A stretch of DNA of 64,000 nucleotides from Vreelandella olivaria (GCA_004295565.1 AP019416.1:2418001-2482000); one strand, 5' to 3'; numbered from the stretch's first letter, positions 48,401 through 58,677 are shown. Program-made: numbers and translations. The notes: a model not told the origin generated them from the letters alone.

Positions 48401-49173
48401 GATAAGGGCGTAGCTCTTCCGCCCCCAGCGCGCAGTTTAAGCCCACCGAGAGTGGCTGAGCGTGGCGCACCGAATTCCAAAACGCTTCCGTGGTTTGGCC
48501 GGAGAGCGTACGGCCCGAGGCATCGGTGATCGTTCCGGAGATCATTACCGGCAAACGCTCGCCGCGAGCATCGAACAGCTCTTCAAGGGCATAGATAGCC
48601 GCCTTGGCGTTGAGCGTATCGAAGATAGTTTCGATCATGATCAAATCAGCGCCGCCCGCAATCAGCGCTTCGGCGGCTTCATAGTAATTCGCGCAGCTCA
48701 TCAAAGGTAACGTTACGCTTGGCGGGATCATTCACATCCGGCGATAGCGACGCGGTGCGCGAGGTGGGGCCTAACACACCCGCCACATAGCGGGGCACGC
48801 CGGTTTCAGCGGCCACGGCATCGCACACTTCACGGGCCAGGCGCGCTGATTCGCGGTTGAGCTCAACCACCAGCGATTCCATACCGTAATCGGCCTGTGA
48901 CAGCTGGGTGCTGTTAAAGGTATTGGTCTCAATAATGTCCGCACCGGCTTCCAGGTAGTCGCGGTGAATGCGCGCGACCACATCGGGGCAAGTGAGTGCG
49001 AGCAGATCATTATTGCCTTTGAGATCCGAAGGCCAGTCGCTGAACCGCTCGCCGCGGAAATCTTCCTCGCTCAACTGGGCGTTCTGCAGCATGGTACCCA
49101 TGCCGCCGTCCAGAATCAGGATGCGTTCAGCAAGGCGTTGGGTGAGGGTTGCGATCAAAGCACTATCAGCCAT
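45485..49173 (-). CDS. metH: Cobalamin-dependent methionine synthase (frameshifted)
   Basis: About 1229 residues, matching the E. coli enzyme. The start [19 protein letters not shown] at 49173. The homocysteine domain contains '[15 protein letters not shown]' and '[16 protein letters not shown]' (Zn Cys pair). The folate domain contains '[18 protein letters not shown]' and '[17 protein letters not shown]'. The cobalamin domain contains '[18 protein letters not shown]' (D-x-H-x-x-G, His ligand). The C-terminal activation domain is marked by '[15 protein letters not shown]'. Frame changes near 48690, 47935, 47690, 47225, 46390 and 46200. Final step of methionine synthesis. I found no cobalamin riboswitch upstream (49174-49438). 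Confidence 0.93.
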
Positions 49174-49438
49174 GGCAGGGGGAGTTCTCCAGCGTCACAG
49201 TCGTCAAAGGGGATGTTGTTATCGTCGGAAAAAGCAGCATCTGTCGTTTAGAGGCGCATAATGATAACAAAAGGGAGGGCAAAAGGCGCCCCTGGGAAGG
49301 CTATACGCTGCATTAGGAAAGATAATTAAAATAGCCGACTAAAACAGTCGGGATTGTGTCAGCGCGCCGTTTTGCTTACCATAGACACAAATGACATGTA
49401 AGTGGCGCCGCCACTACCACGGGAGGAAGACAGCCCTC

Positions 49439-50059
49439 ATGACCACGACTAGCGAAAAGAAACCCAAGTCGATACCCAAGGTATTGATATTACGGATAGC
49501 GCGCAAGAGTACCTGTCAGAACTGCTGGAAAAGCAGAACGTCGAGGGTATTGCGGTACGCATCTTTATTACTCAGCCGGGCACGCCCTACGCGGAAACCT
49601 GCTTGGCTTATTGCCGTCCCGGCGAAGAAGAGCCGACCGACGTGCTGCTGGAACTCGAGAAAATCAACGTCTTTCTCGACAAAAACAGCCTGGCCTTTTG
49701 GAAGAGGCGGTGGTGGATTTCAACGCCGACCGCATGGGCGGCCAGCTGACGATCAAAGCGCCCAACGCCAAGATGCCCAAGGTCAATGCCGACAGCCCCT
49801 GGAAGATCGCGTTAATTACGTGCTCTACAGCGAAATCAATCCAGGCTTGGCGGCCCATGGTGGCGAAATCAAGCTGGTTGAGCTCACCGAAGAGCAGTAC
49901 GCCATCTTGGCCTTTGGCGGCGGTTGCCAAGGCTGTGCCGCGGTTGATTTAACGCTGAAGGATGGCGTTGAGAAAACCCTAATGGAGCGCATTCCCGAGC
50001 TTGCGGGTATTCGCGACGTGACGGATCATACCGATACCACTAACGCCTACTATCGCTAA
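49439..50059 (+). CDS. nfuA: NfuA, Fe-S biogenesis protein (frameshifted)
   Basis: ATG 49439 reads [14 protein letters not shown], then after a shift the A-type domain '[20 protein letters not shown]' and '[20 protein letters not shown]' (degenerate IscA-like). After shifts near 49700 and 49795 comes the Nfu domain with '[20 protein letters not shown]' and '[19 protein letters not shown]', whose C-x-x-C binds 4Fe-4S. About 206 residues. Carrier that delivers clusters to apo-proteins under stress. Confidence 0.9.
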   Translation: MTTTSEKKPKSIPKVLILRIARKSTCQNCWKSRTSRVLRYASLLLSRARPTRKPAWLIAVPAKKSRPTCCWNSRKSTSFSTKTAWPFGRGGGGFQRRPHGRPADDQSAQRQDAQGQCRQPLEDRVNYVLYSEINPGLAAHGGEIKLVELTEEQYAILAFGGGCQGCAAVDLTLKDGVEKTLMERIPELAGIRDVTDHTDTTNAYYR

Positions 50060-50077
50060 ATAAGCGATGGTCAGACT

Positions 50078-50109
50078 CAAAAGCCCAGCTTTAATCGCTG
50101 GGCTTTTTT
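50078..50109 (+). terminator. Rho-independent terminator after nfuA
   Basis: AAAAGCCCAGC-TTTAATC-GCTGGGCTTTTTT, an 11-bp stem with a T-run. Confidence 0.92.
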
Positions 50110-50183
50110 ACGTCTCTTTCTTTCCCTGCAACTTGCCTAACGACCTAGCGCTGTAATGTGGCTTACGAGAGGTTGGGGTATAG

Positions 50184-50208
50184 TATTCATGGGTAATACC
50201 TTTGAATA
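50184..50208 (+). promoter_or_regulatory. Possible operator of the toxin-antitoxin operon
   Basis: TATTCA ... TGAATA inverted repeat (arms 50184-50189 and 50203-50208) directly upstream of the antitoxin ribosome site GAGGTGG, where ribbon-helix-helix antitoxins usually bind to autoregulate. Confidence 0.35.
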
Positions 50209-50221
50209 TCGAGGTGGTAAC

Positions 50222-50494
50222 ATGGCGACATCTGTAAAATTAGACGATGAGCTGAAAAGCCGGATCCAGCACTTGGCTGAAGCGCGACATCGCTCATCGC
50301 ACTGGATCATGCGCGAAGCAATTCGTGATTATGTTGAGCGTGAAGAAAAGAGAGAAACTTTCAAACAGGATGCATTAGGTGCCTGGGAAGCGTACCAGGA
50401 GAACGGATTGCATCTTACGCTGGAAGAAGCTGATGCCTGGCTGGAGAAGCTTGAAGCGGGTGAAGACATGGAACTGCCTAAGTGCCACATCTGA
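50222..50494 (+). CDS. Ribbon-helix-helix antitoxin, ParD/CopG-type
   Basis: ATG 50222 with GAGGTGG; the longer frame from 50156 lacks a site. 90 residues. 'MATSVKLDDELKSRIQHLAE' then ARHRSSHWIMREAI is the RHH DNA-binding fold. The C-terminal half ('NGLHLTLEEADAWLEKLEAG') is the toxin-binding tail. It overlaps the toxin start by 13 bp. It neutralises the ParE-type toxin and represses the operon. Confidence 0.85.
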   Translation: MATSVKLDDELKSRIQHLAEARHRSSHWIMREAIRDYVEREEKRETFKQDALGAWEAYQENGLHLTLEEADAWLEKLEAGEDMELPKCHI

Positions 50495-50770
50495 TTTGGT
50501 CACCGCCAGCTCTCGCCGACGTACAGAGACTCTATCGCTTTCTTGCCATAAAGACGTAGATGCTGCCCGCCGTGCTATCAAAGCACTACGGGCAGGCGTG
50601 AAAATACTCGCACATCAGCCGGAGGCAGGGCGTCCTGTTGAAGACATGGATCCCATGTTTCGGGAATGGCTGATTAATTTCGGGACTAGCGGATATATTG
50701 CGCTATATCGTTTCGATGGCGAAACAGCCACCATCCTTGCTGTGCGACATCAAAAGAAGCCGGATACTAA
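50482..50770 (+). CDS. ParE/RelE-family toxin (frameshifted)
   Basis: GTG 50482 reads VPHLIWSPPALADVQRLYRF, the family N-terminus. A C missing near 50546 shifts the frame, then 'ILAHQPEAGRPVEDMDPMFR', 'WLINFGTSGYIALYRFDGE' and 'ILAVRHQKKAGY', after a second shift, end at TAA 50768-50770. About 96 residues. The 'AVRHQKEAGY' style ending is typical of ParE toxins, which poison gyrase. Convergent with the KfrA-like gene. Confidence 0.82.
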
Positions 50771-50784
50771 AAGCACACCCTTTC

Positions 50785-51844
50785 TCACTGTTCATTTTCA
50801 TTGTTCCCGCCACTGTTCCTGCTACTCTGTTTTGAAAGCGCATCCGGCAGCGCCGTCAGCTGTGTTTGCAGCGCCTCCATGCGGCTCCAGAGCTTCTCTT
50901 GCCACGCTTGCTGCAGTGCGGTTTCGCGCTCGGCATGCTGCTGGGCTTGGCGATCTAATGCGGCCTTCGCCTCATCTAGCTGCTGAGTTAGTGTTTTTGC
51001 TGCTTCTCCAGCGATGTAATTTGCTGCGCCTGCTCGCCAAGCTGTTGTTCGCGCTCGCTGGCTTCCATCTGTAGCTCATGCAGCGCTTGCTGTTTAGTCT
51101 TTAGCTCCTGGCTCAATGTCTCAATGCGCTGCTCAGAGTGCTGCAGACGTTTTTGGAAACTCTTCTCCTCCTGGGCGCGTGCTTGTTGAGCACTATCCAG
51201 CATCGCCATCAACCTTCCTTCGGCTGCCTCATGGCGCTGCTCCTCTTGTGCTAGCCGCTGCTCCCACGCTACCTGTTGCTCGTTGAGGGCATTGCTATGT
51301 GCCTTGCGCTGTTCGCCTGCCTGGCTTTCTAACTGCTGCTGTACCTGCTTCAGTTGAGTTACTTCTTCTTGCGCTGCTTCGGCCTGTTGATGCCAGTGAT
51401 GTTCGCTGGTTTGACTGGCGGCCAATTCCCGGTTTAACGCTTCCATGCGTTGCTCCATATGGCGCAAGTGCTCGGCGAGGGCGCTTTCGCGCTGTTCGGC
51501 GTTAGCGGCCTGCTGTTTAGCCTCCTCTGCAAGCTGCTGGGCGTCGGCCACCTGACGATTGGCATCTTCGCGATAGTGGAGCAGCGCTTGATTCGCTACC
51601 TCTTGGGCCTGCGCCAAAGATCCCCAGCCATGGTCACCACCACTTCCGGCACACCTTTGGGCGGCGGCACGTCACGGTTCTGCTCCCGCTCGCTGCGCCA
51701 CTGGCGAAAGTGATCACTAATCGTCGTGAAGCTGCCAGTGCCCAGCACATCGCGAATGCGCTGCACGCTGGGCGTGTCGCCCCGGGCCAACAGGGCATCA
51801 ATGGCTTGTTGAACATCGCTGTACTGAATGCCGTTGCGGGCCAT
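50785..51844 (-). CDS. KfrA-like DNA-binding coiled-coil protein (frameshifted)
   Basis: The start MARNGIQYSDVQQAIDALLA at 51844. The KfrA N-terminal DNA-binding domain includes 'DTPSVQRIRDVLGTGSFTTI' then SDHFRQWR. After a shift near 51620 a very long Q/A/E-rich alpha-helical coiled coil continues to TGA 50785 (last frame ..KQSSRNSGNNENEQ). About 352 residues, like plasmid KfrA (about 300-350), which autoregulates and is linked to plasmid maintenance. Divergent from a tyrosine recombinase with two palindromes between them, probable operators. Confidence 0.82.
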
Positions 51845-51911
51845 GTAGTGATCCTTCCTTGAGCGCTTTTGTAACCGTCATTGTCGGGGCTTACCGCTCG
51901 AAAGGCAATAA

Positions 51912-51933
51912 TTACGTATTATGTAATACGTAA
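51912..51933. promoter_or_regulatory. Perfect 22-bp palindrome
   Basis: TTACGTATTA-TG-TAATACGTAA between the divergent KfrA-like and recombinase genes, 68 bp from the KfrA start. A strong candidate for a KfrA autoregulatory operator. Confidence 0.65.
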
Positions 51934-51956
51934 ATTTATTTACAATAATAGCCATA

Positions 51957-51986
51957 AATTCAAGATTACCCGTATTATCTTGAATT
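51957..51986. promoter_or_regulatory. Second inverted repeat in the KfrA/recombinase intergenic region
   Basis: AATTCAAGAT-TACCCGTATT-ATCTTGAATT, 10-bp perfect arms around a 10-bp spacer. The arm-spacer-arm geometry recalls an Xer-type core site as well as an operator. It lies 74 bp upstream of the recombinase start. Confidence 0.55.
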
Positions 51987-52059
51987 ATTACGACTAAAAG
52001 GGCACACTTTAGGCCTGAAGCAGCAAAAAACGACTAATGAGAAGAGAGTAGTGGCGGGT

Positions 52060-53218
52060 ATGGCAAACGTAGTTATTACACCCACTGATCAACTACAGGC
52101 TTTAAAAGCGTCGCCAAGTGGCGGGCGTATTAGCGCCCAAAACGATGCCCAGGCAGTAACCGCATGGCTTGAGGAGTATGTGGATAGCCCGCAAACCTGG
52201 AAAGCGTACCGCCGTGAGGCGGAGCGGCTGCTGCTCTGGCTCGCCAGCCAAGGGCACACGTTGGCCGATATCAACCGCGAACACCTGCGCCGCTTTGAAG
52301 CCTTTCTCGCCGACCCACAACCAAGCGAGCAATGGTAGGGCCCTCCAAGCCCCGCACACCCGTCATGGCGGCCATTTCGTGGAGGTTTATCGCCCGCCAG
52401 CCGTCGTCAAAGCCTGGTGATACTGTAAGGAATGTTTGCCTGGCTGGTAGAAGCAGGCTGGGTTAACCACAATCCGTTTCGTTTGATGCGCGATAAATCC
52501 CGCCGCCTGAACAATCAGACGCCGCGGATTGAGCGCTATCTGGAGAGTGGCCTTTGGGCGTGGCTATGGCAGTGGCTGAATAGACCGTTAGCCATGGAGG
52601 AGGGTAGCCGCGCCCATTTCGAGCAGGCGAGGCGGCGCTTTATTTTTGGTTTTGCCTATCTGTTGGCACCGCGCATTAGCGAGATGGCCGATGCGCGTAT
52701 GGGGATTTCCAGCGCAGCGAAGGACGCTGGTGGTGGCATGTGGTGGGTAAGGGCAGCAAGATGGCACGCATTCCGCTACCCGATGATATGCTTGATTGTC
52801 TGCGCCAGTGGCGTCAAGCGTTGGCTTGCCTGACACTCCCAGCCAGCTGGAAGCGGAGACGCCGGTGCTGCGTGCACTGGATGGCCAGCGCGGCCTGGGC
52901 CATAACCAGCTCTATCGACTTATTCGCACTACGTTTCAGCAGGCGGCGCAAACACTCGAAGATAACGGCGGCGCACCGGAACATATTGCCGCGCTTAACC
53001 AGGCAACGCCGCACTGGCTACGGCATACCTCGATCACCCATCAGGCTCAATCGGGCATTAGTCTGCGCCATCTGGCCGAAAGCGCTCGTCACGCACGCCT
53101 CGACACCACCTCACGTTATCTTCACACCGAAGACAACGAGTGGCATCGCGAGCAGCAGCGCCATCGATTGACAGTTTCAGGACACAACCTCCCTCAAGAC
53201 TCCTTCGAGCCGTTATAA
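52060..53218 (+). CDS. Tyrosine site-specific recombinase (XerC/D-like integrase), frameshifted
   Basis: ATG 52060 (MANVVITPTDQLQALKAS); a GTG lies at 52051. SAM-like N-terminal core-binding domain 'SPQTWKAYRREAERLLLWLA' with 'GHTLADINREHLRRFEAFLA'. After a shift near 52335 come 'LQGMFAWLVEAGWVNHNPF' and 'LLAPRISEMADARMG' (first catalytic Arg in R-I-S-E). After further shifts comes 'TPHWLRHTSITHQAQSG' (H-x-x-R). Near the end 'LDTTSRYLHTEDNEWHRE' carries the nucleophilic Tyr. About 385 residues. Not beside a tRNA. Partnered with a KfrA-like gene. Confidence 0.87.
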
Positions 53219-53293
53219 TGGCTCCAATGAGCCACCCTATGACTCAAAGTGTCAGTCGCCACTACAAGCCAATGCCAATAGAGAAGGAATAGC

Positions 53294-53709
53294 ATGAGCA
53301 CTTCCGGCGCCGAACAGGCCCAGCAAGAGCTGATTGAAGATTTCGAGATATTCGATAACTGGATGGATCGTTACCAGTACATTATCGATATGGGTAAGCA
53401 ACTGCCTGATTTCCCCGAAGAGTGGAAGATCGAGGAGTTTAAAAATCCAGGGCTGTCAGTCAAACGTATGGATGCGCCATGAGGAGGAGGGCGATAAGCT
53501 GGTGTTCAAGGCAACGTCTGATGCTGCCATCGTCTCCGGCCTGATTGCCGTATTGCTACGCATATACAGCGAGCGCACCGCGGCTGAAATCCGTGCTACC
53601 GAGCCGCACTTTTGACAGACTTGGGACTGGATAAACATCTTTCACCAACGCGTAGCAACGGTTTGCACGCGATGCTGGAGAAAATCTACGCGGTAGCGCA
53701 GCAGAAATA
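53294..53709 (+). CDS. sufE: SufE-type sulfur acceptor (frameshifted)
   Basis: ATG 53294 with GAAGGAA. '[20 protein letters not shown]' and '[15 protein letters not shown]' are followed by the catalytic Cys in 'GCQSNVWM', after a shift in a G-run near 53450. Then '[20 protein letters not shown]' and the end ..[13 protein letters not shown]. About 138 residues. It enhances cysteine desulfurase (SufS/CsdA) activity by accepting persulfide. No sufS is adjacent. Confidence 0.9.
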
Positions 53710-54002
53710 GGGAAACAAGCTAGCGGGGTGATGATCACAGCAAGAGGGCGACGATTCCTTTTCATCATCCTCGCGGCAAAGCTGTTCGCTGCGGCCGCCG
53801 GGCACCGGATCCATACCGCCGGGGTTACCTGGGTGGCACTTAACGATGCGCTTAACGGCCAGCCAGCCACCCTTTATTGGCCCATGCACCTGAATTGCCT
53901 CAATGGTGTAAGACGAACAGCTTGGCCAGAAGCGGCAGCGCGGGCCTAAAAGGGGCTGAGCGTATATTGGTAGACCCTTACGCAGCCAATCATCACTTTC
54001 AT
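53686..54002 (-). CDS. yidD: YidD, membrane insertion efficiency factor (frameshifted)
   Basis: The start [17 protein letters not shown] at 54002, a shift in a C-run near 53955, then the signature '[20 protein letters not shown]' and '[19 protein letters not shown]' then MDPVPG. About 105 residues with a Cys-rich C-terminal extension not usual for YidD. The stop at 53686 lies inside sufE on the other strand, so the real end may be earlier. Assists YidC-dependent insertion. It is unusual not to sit beside rnpA/yidC. Confidence 0.75.
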
Positions 54003-54544
54003 CAATAGCCACCGCGGGCCTGAGCGTAGGGCAGCTATGATTCGCGTCTTGGCTGAATATGGCATAGCGGGAGCTAGGCTTTTTGCCGTACAGTTCGTCG
54101 GGGTCGATCAGCGGCGTACTGGTGATCGACGCCTGCTCTTTGTCCACGGCAATATAGAAGCAGCTGCGCCGGCCGGTGTGGCAAGCCGGGCCCGTTTGTT
54201 CAACCTGCAACAGTAGCGTATCGCCATCGCAGTCCAGTGCAGCAGAGACAAGCTGCTGCTGCTGGCCCGAAGATTCCCCCCTTACGCCATAGTTTTCCCC
54301 GCGAGCGCGAATAGTAGCAAACACGCTGGGTGGCTAACGTCTCTTCCAGTGCCTCACGGTTCATCCAGGCCATCATCAGCACTTCGTTAGTATCGTGCTG
54401 CTGAGCAATGGCAGGGATCAAACCATCAGCATTAAAACGCACCGCGGCTAGCAACGTAGCCACCGCGGGAAGAGTATCTTCGGGAGCAGCACGCTCAAGT
54501 TGCTTAAACAGCGCATCCGGCGCGATGTGATCAAAACGGGACAT
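53900..54544 (-). CDS. hisI: HisI, phosphoribosyl-AMP cyclohydrolase (frameshifted)
   Basis: The start [19 protein letters not shown] at 54544. Core: '[20 protein letters not shown]', '[18 protein letters not shown]' (after a shift near 54270), '[20 protein letters not shown]' then TGRRSCFY. The C-x-H-T-G-x-x-S-C-F ending holds the Zn ligands. The typical domain would end near 54090. The frame continues beyond it into the yidD region, so the C-terminal end is uncertain. Third step of histidine synthesis. Five bp after zur; not in a his operon. Confidence 0.85.
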
Positions 54545-54548
54545 TCAA

Positions 54549-54994
54549 TTACTCGCTAGCTGTTCGACAATCCTGGCAGAGCCCTTGGAGCTCAATGGTT
54601 TGGCGCTCAACGTTAAAGCCTCGGCTTTTGGCCAGTGCTGCCAGTTGCGCGCTGATTTCGTCCAAGTGTAGCTCTTCCACATAACCGCAGTGACGGCAAA
54701 TAAGCAGCTGAAAACCGTGGGCATGCTCTGGGCAGGCGCAGGCCACATAGGAGTTCTGCGACTCAATACGATGCACCAAGCCTTGATCAATCAAGAACTC
54801 CAGCGCCCGATAAACCGTCGGGGGCGGGCGGCCGCATGCTCGGTAGAGAGCTTGTCGAGCAGGTCATAGGCTTTCAGGCCACCGCCATTTTCAGCAATCA
54901 TCTCAAGTACGCGTCGGCGAATAGGGGTGAAACGAACGCCGCGGATATGGCACTGAGACTCCGCCTGCTGTAGTAGTGTACTCGCTTGGGTCAT
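54549..54994 (-). CDS. zur: Zur, zinc-responsive Fur-family repressor (frameshifted)
   Basis: ATG 54994 (MTQASTLLQQAESQCHIRG). Winged helix 'VRFTPIRRRVLEMIAENGGG' and 'LKAYDLLDKLS', a shift near 54830, then 'IDQGLVHRIESQNSYVAC'. Metal sites: 'CPEHAHGFQLLICRHCG' and 'LQGLCQDCRTASE', the C-x-x-C pairs for structural zinc. About 148 residues. It represses zinc uptake genes when zinc is replete. It precedes hisI, whose enzyme is zinc-dependent, suggesting zinc-linked coregulation. Confidence 0.85.
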
Positions 54995-55038
54995 GGGCAA
55001 CTCGTTGAACGTTGTTAGCCTAGGCACTCGTTAGTAGT

Positions 55039-56052
55039 CTACGCGCCGGTGGAGGAGGTGTCAGAGTTTTCTACCGATTCGCTGTCCACCAGCTCACTTT
55101 GTCGCGCAAAATGGTGCTGGGCAAACGCCACACGCTGTTTGGCGGGCACACCATCGGGTTGGCGCTCAATAAGATCAAGCCGGCGGCGTAAACCTTCACC
55201 ATTGGTCATTTGAATAGCCAGGCCAGGCCTTGCATTGAGCTCAAGCAGCATCGCACCATGCTTGCGATCCAGCACCATATCGGTGCCCAGATAACCGAGC
55301 CCGGTCATTTCATAACAGCCTGCGGCCAAGTTAAGCAGCGTTTTCCCATTGGGGCACGACCAGGCTTGCCAGATCATGCCCAGTGTCGGGATGGCTAAAA
55401 CAAGGACGGTCAAACTGCACGGCGCGCAAAGCAGCCCCGGTAGCGATGTTCAAGCCAACGCCTACCGCGCCCTGGTGCAGGTTAGCCTTGCCGTCGGATG
55501 CCGCGGTGGAAAGACGCATCATGGCCATAACAGGGTACCCCTTGAAGACAATAACCCGAATATCGGGAACCCCTTCATAAGTGTAATCCATCAGGCTTTC
55601 ATCGAAATTAATCAGCGTTTCAATCACCGCCACATCGGGGAGCCACCCAACGAGTAGAGCCCCGATAGAATGTTCGACACGTGCCGCTCGATATCGGTAA
55701 GAGAAAGCTGGGCACCGCTGGGCTTGATAAAGACGTTGTCTTCGACCTTTTCAATCACCAGAATGCCTTTGCCGCCGCTTCCCTTGGCAGGCTTGATAAC
55801 GAAGCCGGCATGGCCTGTTAGCATATCGCCAATGTGTTTGACGCCGAACTGAGTGGTCACGGTACCAATCAGTTCCGGTGAGGTAATCCCGTACTGCTGG
55901 GCCAGCAGCTTGGTTTTAAGCTTGTCATCCACCAAAGGGTAAAGCCGACGGCTGTTGTATCGCCCAATATAACGAATATTGCGCCGATTCATGCCGATGA
56001 TGCCTTTATCCCGCAAGCGCGTGGGCCACGTCCAGTTCTTCAGCCAGCTCAT
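55039..56052 (-). CDS. Alpha-L-glutamate ligase-like ATP-grasp protein (frameshifted)
   Basis: The start MSWLKNWTWPTRLRDKGIIG at 56052 overlaps the upstream stop (ATGA). RimK-like ATP-grasp: 'GFVIKPAKGSGGKGILVIEK' (ATP lid), 'VPDIRVIVFKGYPVMAMMRL', and 'GAMLLELNARPGLAIQMTN', with the metal-binding E-L-N-A-R-P-G. Frame changes near 55640 and 55385. About 338 residues. Third gene of a conserved trio with a transglutaminase-fold 7-TM protein and a retropepsin-like protease. The peptide or protein it modifies is unknown. Confidence 0.85.
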
Positions 56053-57568
56053 GAGGGTTTCTCATCATCAGTGATTGGCTTGAAGCGGCGTAACTCTAGT
56101 AAGCGATAGCCCGTGTAGTTGCCCAGCAGCAAAATCAGTGCCATCAATATGAGCTGAACGCCCAGGAAGTTGAACGTGATGTGGCGCACCCAGGGGTTAT
56201 TCATCGCCAGATAGGCAAGGATCGCCGTAATCAAACTGCCGCCACCCTGGATTAACACCTGCTTTGGGCCTTCCTCTTCCCATAGGATCGACATCCGCTC
56301 GATGGTCCAGGCCAGGATAATCATCGGGAAGAAGGTGATCGTTAAGCCAGCACTGAGCCCCATGCGGTAAGCCAATACGGTGAAGATCGAGATAATCGCG
56401 ATCACCGTTATGATCACCGCCGAGACCCTGGCCACCAGTAATAAATTCAAGTAGGAGAGGTAGTTACGAATAATCAGACCGATGGCAACGATAAGCAGGA
56501 AACCAATCAAACCCGTGGGAAGGGTGGTTTGAATGAAGGCGAGGGCGATCAACACCGGCATAAAGGTACCGGACGTTTTGATACCCACCAGCACACGCAA
56601 AAACACCACCATTAACGCGCCGATCGGAATCAGCAAAATAGTCTGGAACAGCGCTTGCTCTTCCAGTGGCAGGCTATGAATGGAGAAATTCAGCAGCGTG
56701 TCTTCAGAGTAATGGTTGCGCACCGCCGCAGAAGCCGGCTGGTCATGGGTCATCATGGAGAACGTAACCCGCGAATTGGTGCCGCCTTGAACTTCCAGTA
56801 CGGCTCGGCCACCGGTTTCCCACAGCAATAAATTGTCCGGCTTGCCTTGTTCCCCCGTCAGCGGATGGAAAATTGCCCACTCTTCACCAGACTCATCAAA
56901 CACCTGAATCCAACTGCTCAGGGTTTGGCGTCGACGCCCATCTTCCAGCAGTAGGCCACTTATTTCCCGGGCTTGAACTCCCGCCTGGTTGAGTAGCCGC
57001 ACCACCAGCGCCGCTGGTTTTCTTGGGTCAGAAGAAGCCGTGCGTTTTCTTCCTGACGCTCACCGTTAATATCGCGAATCAGTTCGCGAGCGAAGGTGGC
57101 GTTATTGGCGCTACGTGCCCAAGCCTGATCAATGAGCTGGCTGGCCGCTGTGTCATAGGGTCTTTCCCATGGCGTGGTAGCGACGTCAGGCGGTGTTTGT
57201 GCCGGTGAGCGGGCATCATCCGACACCAGCATTTGAACCGAGTAGTAGAGTGTCTGGCTGCCCGCTGCTTCACGAATAGTCCAGCGGGCGGTGCGGCCTA
57301 ACTCATCCGCCTGATAAGCAAGCCCATAACCCGACGAAGCTGTGTTCTCTGTCAGTACACGGTAGCCTGCCTGATGAGAAGGCAGGGCCAAGTCAACCTG
57401 GACAGGGCCACCTTGGGCAGTGAAATTAATACCCGCCTCAATCTCCCACACCTGGCGCTGCTCTCCGGGCAGCCAGGGGATCTCAAACTGCACGTGGCGT
57501 TGTACGCTCGTCGCGATGCCTACGACCATCAGCAGGCCGACTATAATATAGAACATTAACCGTGACAT
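56049..57568 (-). CDS. Inactive transglutaminase fused to seven membrane helices (frameshifted)
   Basis: The start MSRLMFYIIVGLLMVVGIA at 57568, an N-terminal anchor. Then a periplasmic transglutaminase-like domain ('GRTARWTIREAAGSQTLYYS', 'SWIQVFDESGEEWAIFHPLT') lacking an obvious catalytic Cys-His-Asp set. Seven C-terminal helices follow, including 'TILLIPIGALMVVFLRVLVG' and 'TLPTGLIGFLLIVAIGLIIR'. Frame change near 57000. About 506 residues. Membrane scaffold of the trio. Confidence 0.85.
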
Positions 57569-57601
57569 GGAGATTCCTTTCCTCGTGAAACGCTAGAGCA
57601 G

Positions 57602-58437
57602 TTACTCTTCGCTATCGTCTTCGTCAACTGCTTCATCTTCAGCAGCTTGCTCAGCTGGTTCGCCACCAGGAAATTCGGGGCGGTCATGCAAATAAGTGTC
57701 GGCTACATCAATGACCGCAATATCCATCAAAAACGCCGTCCTAGCAGCACCGGGTAATCCAGGTGAGAGCGGTCATTGAGGGTGAACTCGACATTTTCAC
57801 GAATCGGCCCTAAGGTCATTAATAGTGAGATGACAGGGCGTGACTCTTCACCCGAGGCTTGAACAATACGCACTCGGCGTACGACAGGTGCTTCGATCCA
57901 CTCATCGCGCTGAGACTCAACGGCCACATCGTCTTCGTTTAGCGCCAACTTGAAGCGCACCCAGTTTTCACCATCACGTTCGAAACGGGTGATCTCTTCA
58001 GCAGAAAGTGACGACGTGTTAGCCCCGGAATCGACACGTGCTTTAAGGTAGGTACCCAGGCTTGGTAAACCTACCCATTCACTGCGACCCACCAAGGTTT
58101 TAGTGGTTAAACTCTCGTCAATTTCACACTCTTCGCGAATGATGACAGGCTCTTCACCGCGGGCTTCTAACTGCTGCACATCTTGGCGAAGGTAGCGCAG
58201 TAAACTGCCCACTTCACGCATATCGGCAGTTAGTGATTGCTGCTGATCAAGCTGGCGTTCCTGCAGTTGAGTGTGAGTATCGCATTGCTGCACCAACTGG
58301 CTTTCTAATTCCAAGATACGAGAGTTGAACGAGGCTTCGCTTAAAGGGGGAGGTTGATTCGTTTCCGGCTGGGTGGCTGCACAGCCAGCCATCGAAAGCG
58401 ACAAGCCAGCTACAAGCCACAAAACACCTGGGCGCAT
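57602..58437 (-). CDS. Retropepsin-like (RimB-type) protease lipoprotein (frameshifted at end)
   Basis: MRPGVLWLVAGLSLSMAGC at 58437 is a lipoprotein signal with lipobox. A coiled segment follows ('LELESQLVQQCDTHTQLQER'), then the protease domain 'GLPSLGTYLKARVDSGANTS', with the D-S-G-A-N-T active site, and 'FTLNDRSHLDYPVLLGR'. After a shift in a T-run near 57735, an acidic tail (..EAVDEDDSEE) ends at TAA 57602. About 278 residues. Single-Asp retropepsin fold, probably dimeric. First gene of the trio. Confidence 0.85.
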
Positions 58438-58677
58438 AACGAGAGATATCCTTGGACAATAGGTTGGGGAATGATAAGGAGATGGGAGACTAGTGTCCAA
58501 CGCCATCACAGCTTTTCGGGCACCTATTTCAGATGCTTAACTTACTCTATTTAACATAATATATATTAAGCGAACCCAATGAGGTCTAGCAGTAGTCACG
58601 GCCGCCCAGGTGCTCTATGCTAGCAAAATACTGAACAGACATTGTACTAAAATCCATTTTCATATAGGAAATGACTC

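Noticed and set aside
49174-49438. Cobalamin or SAM riboswitch upstream of metH
   Set aside because: No conserved riboswitch core could be recognised by eye in the 260 bp on the minus strand.
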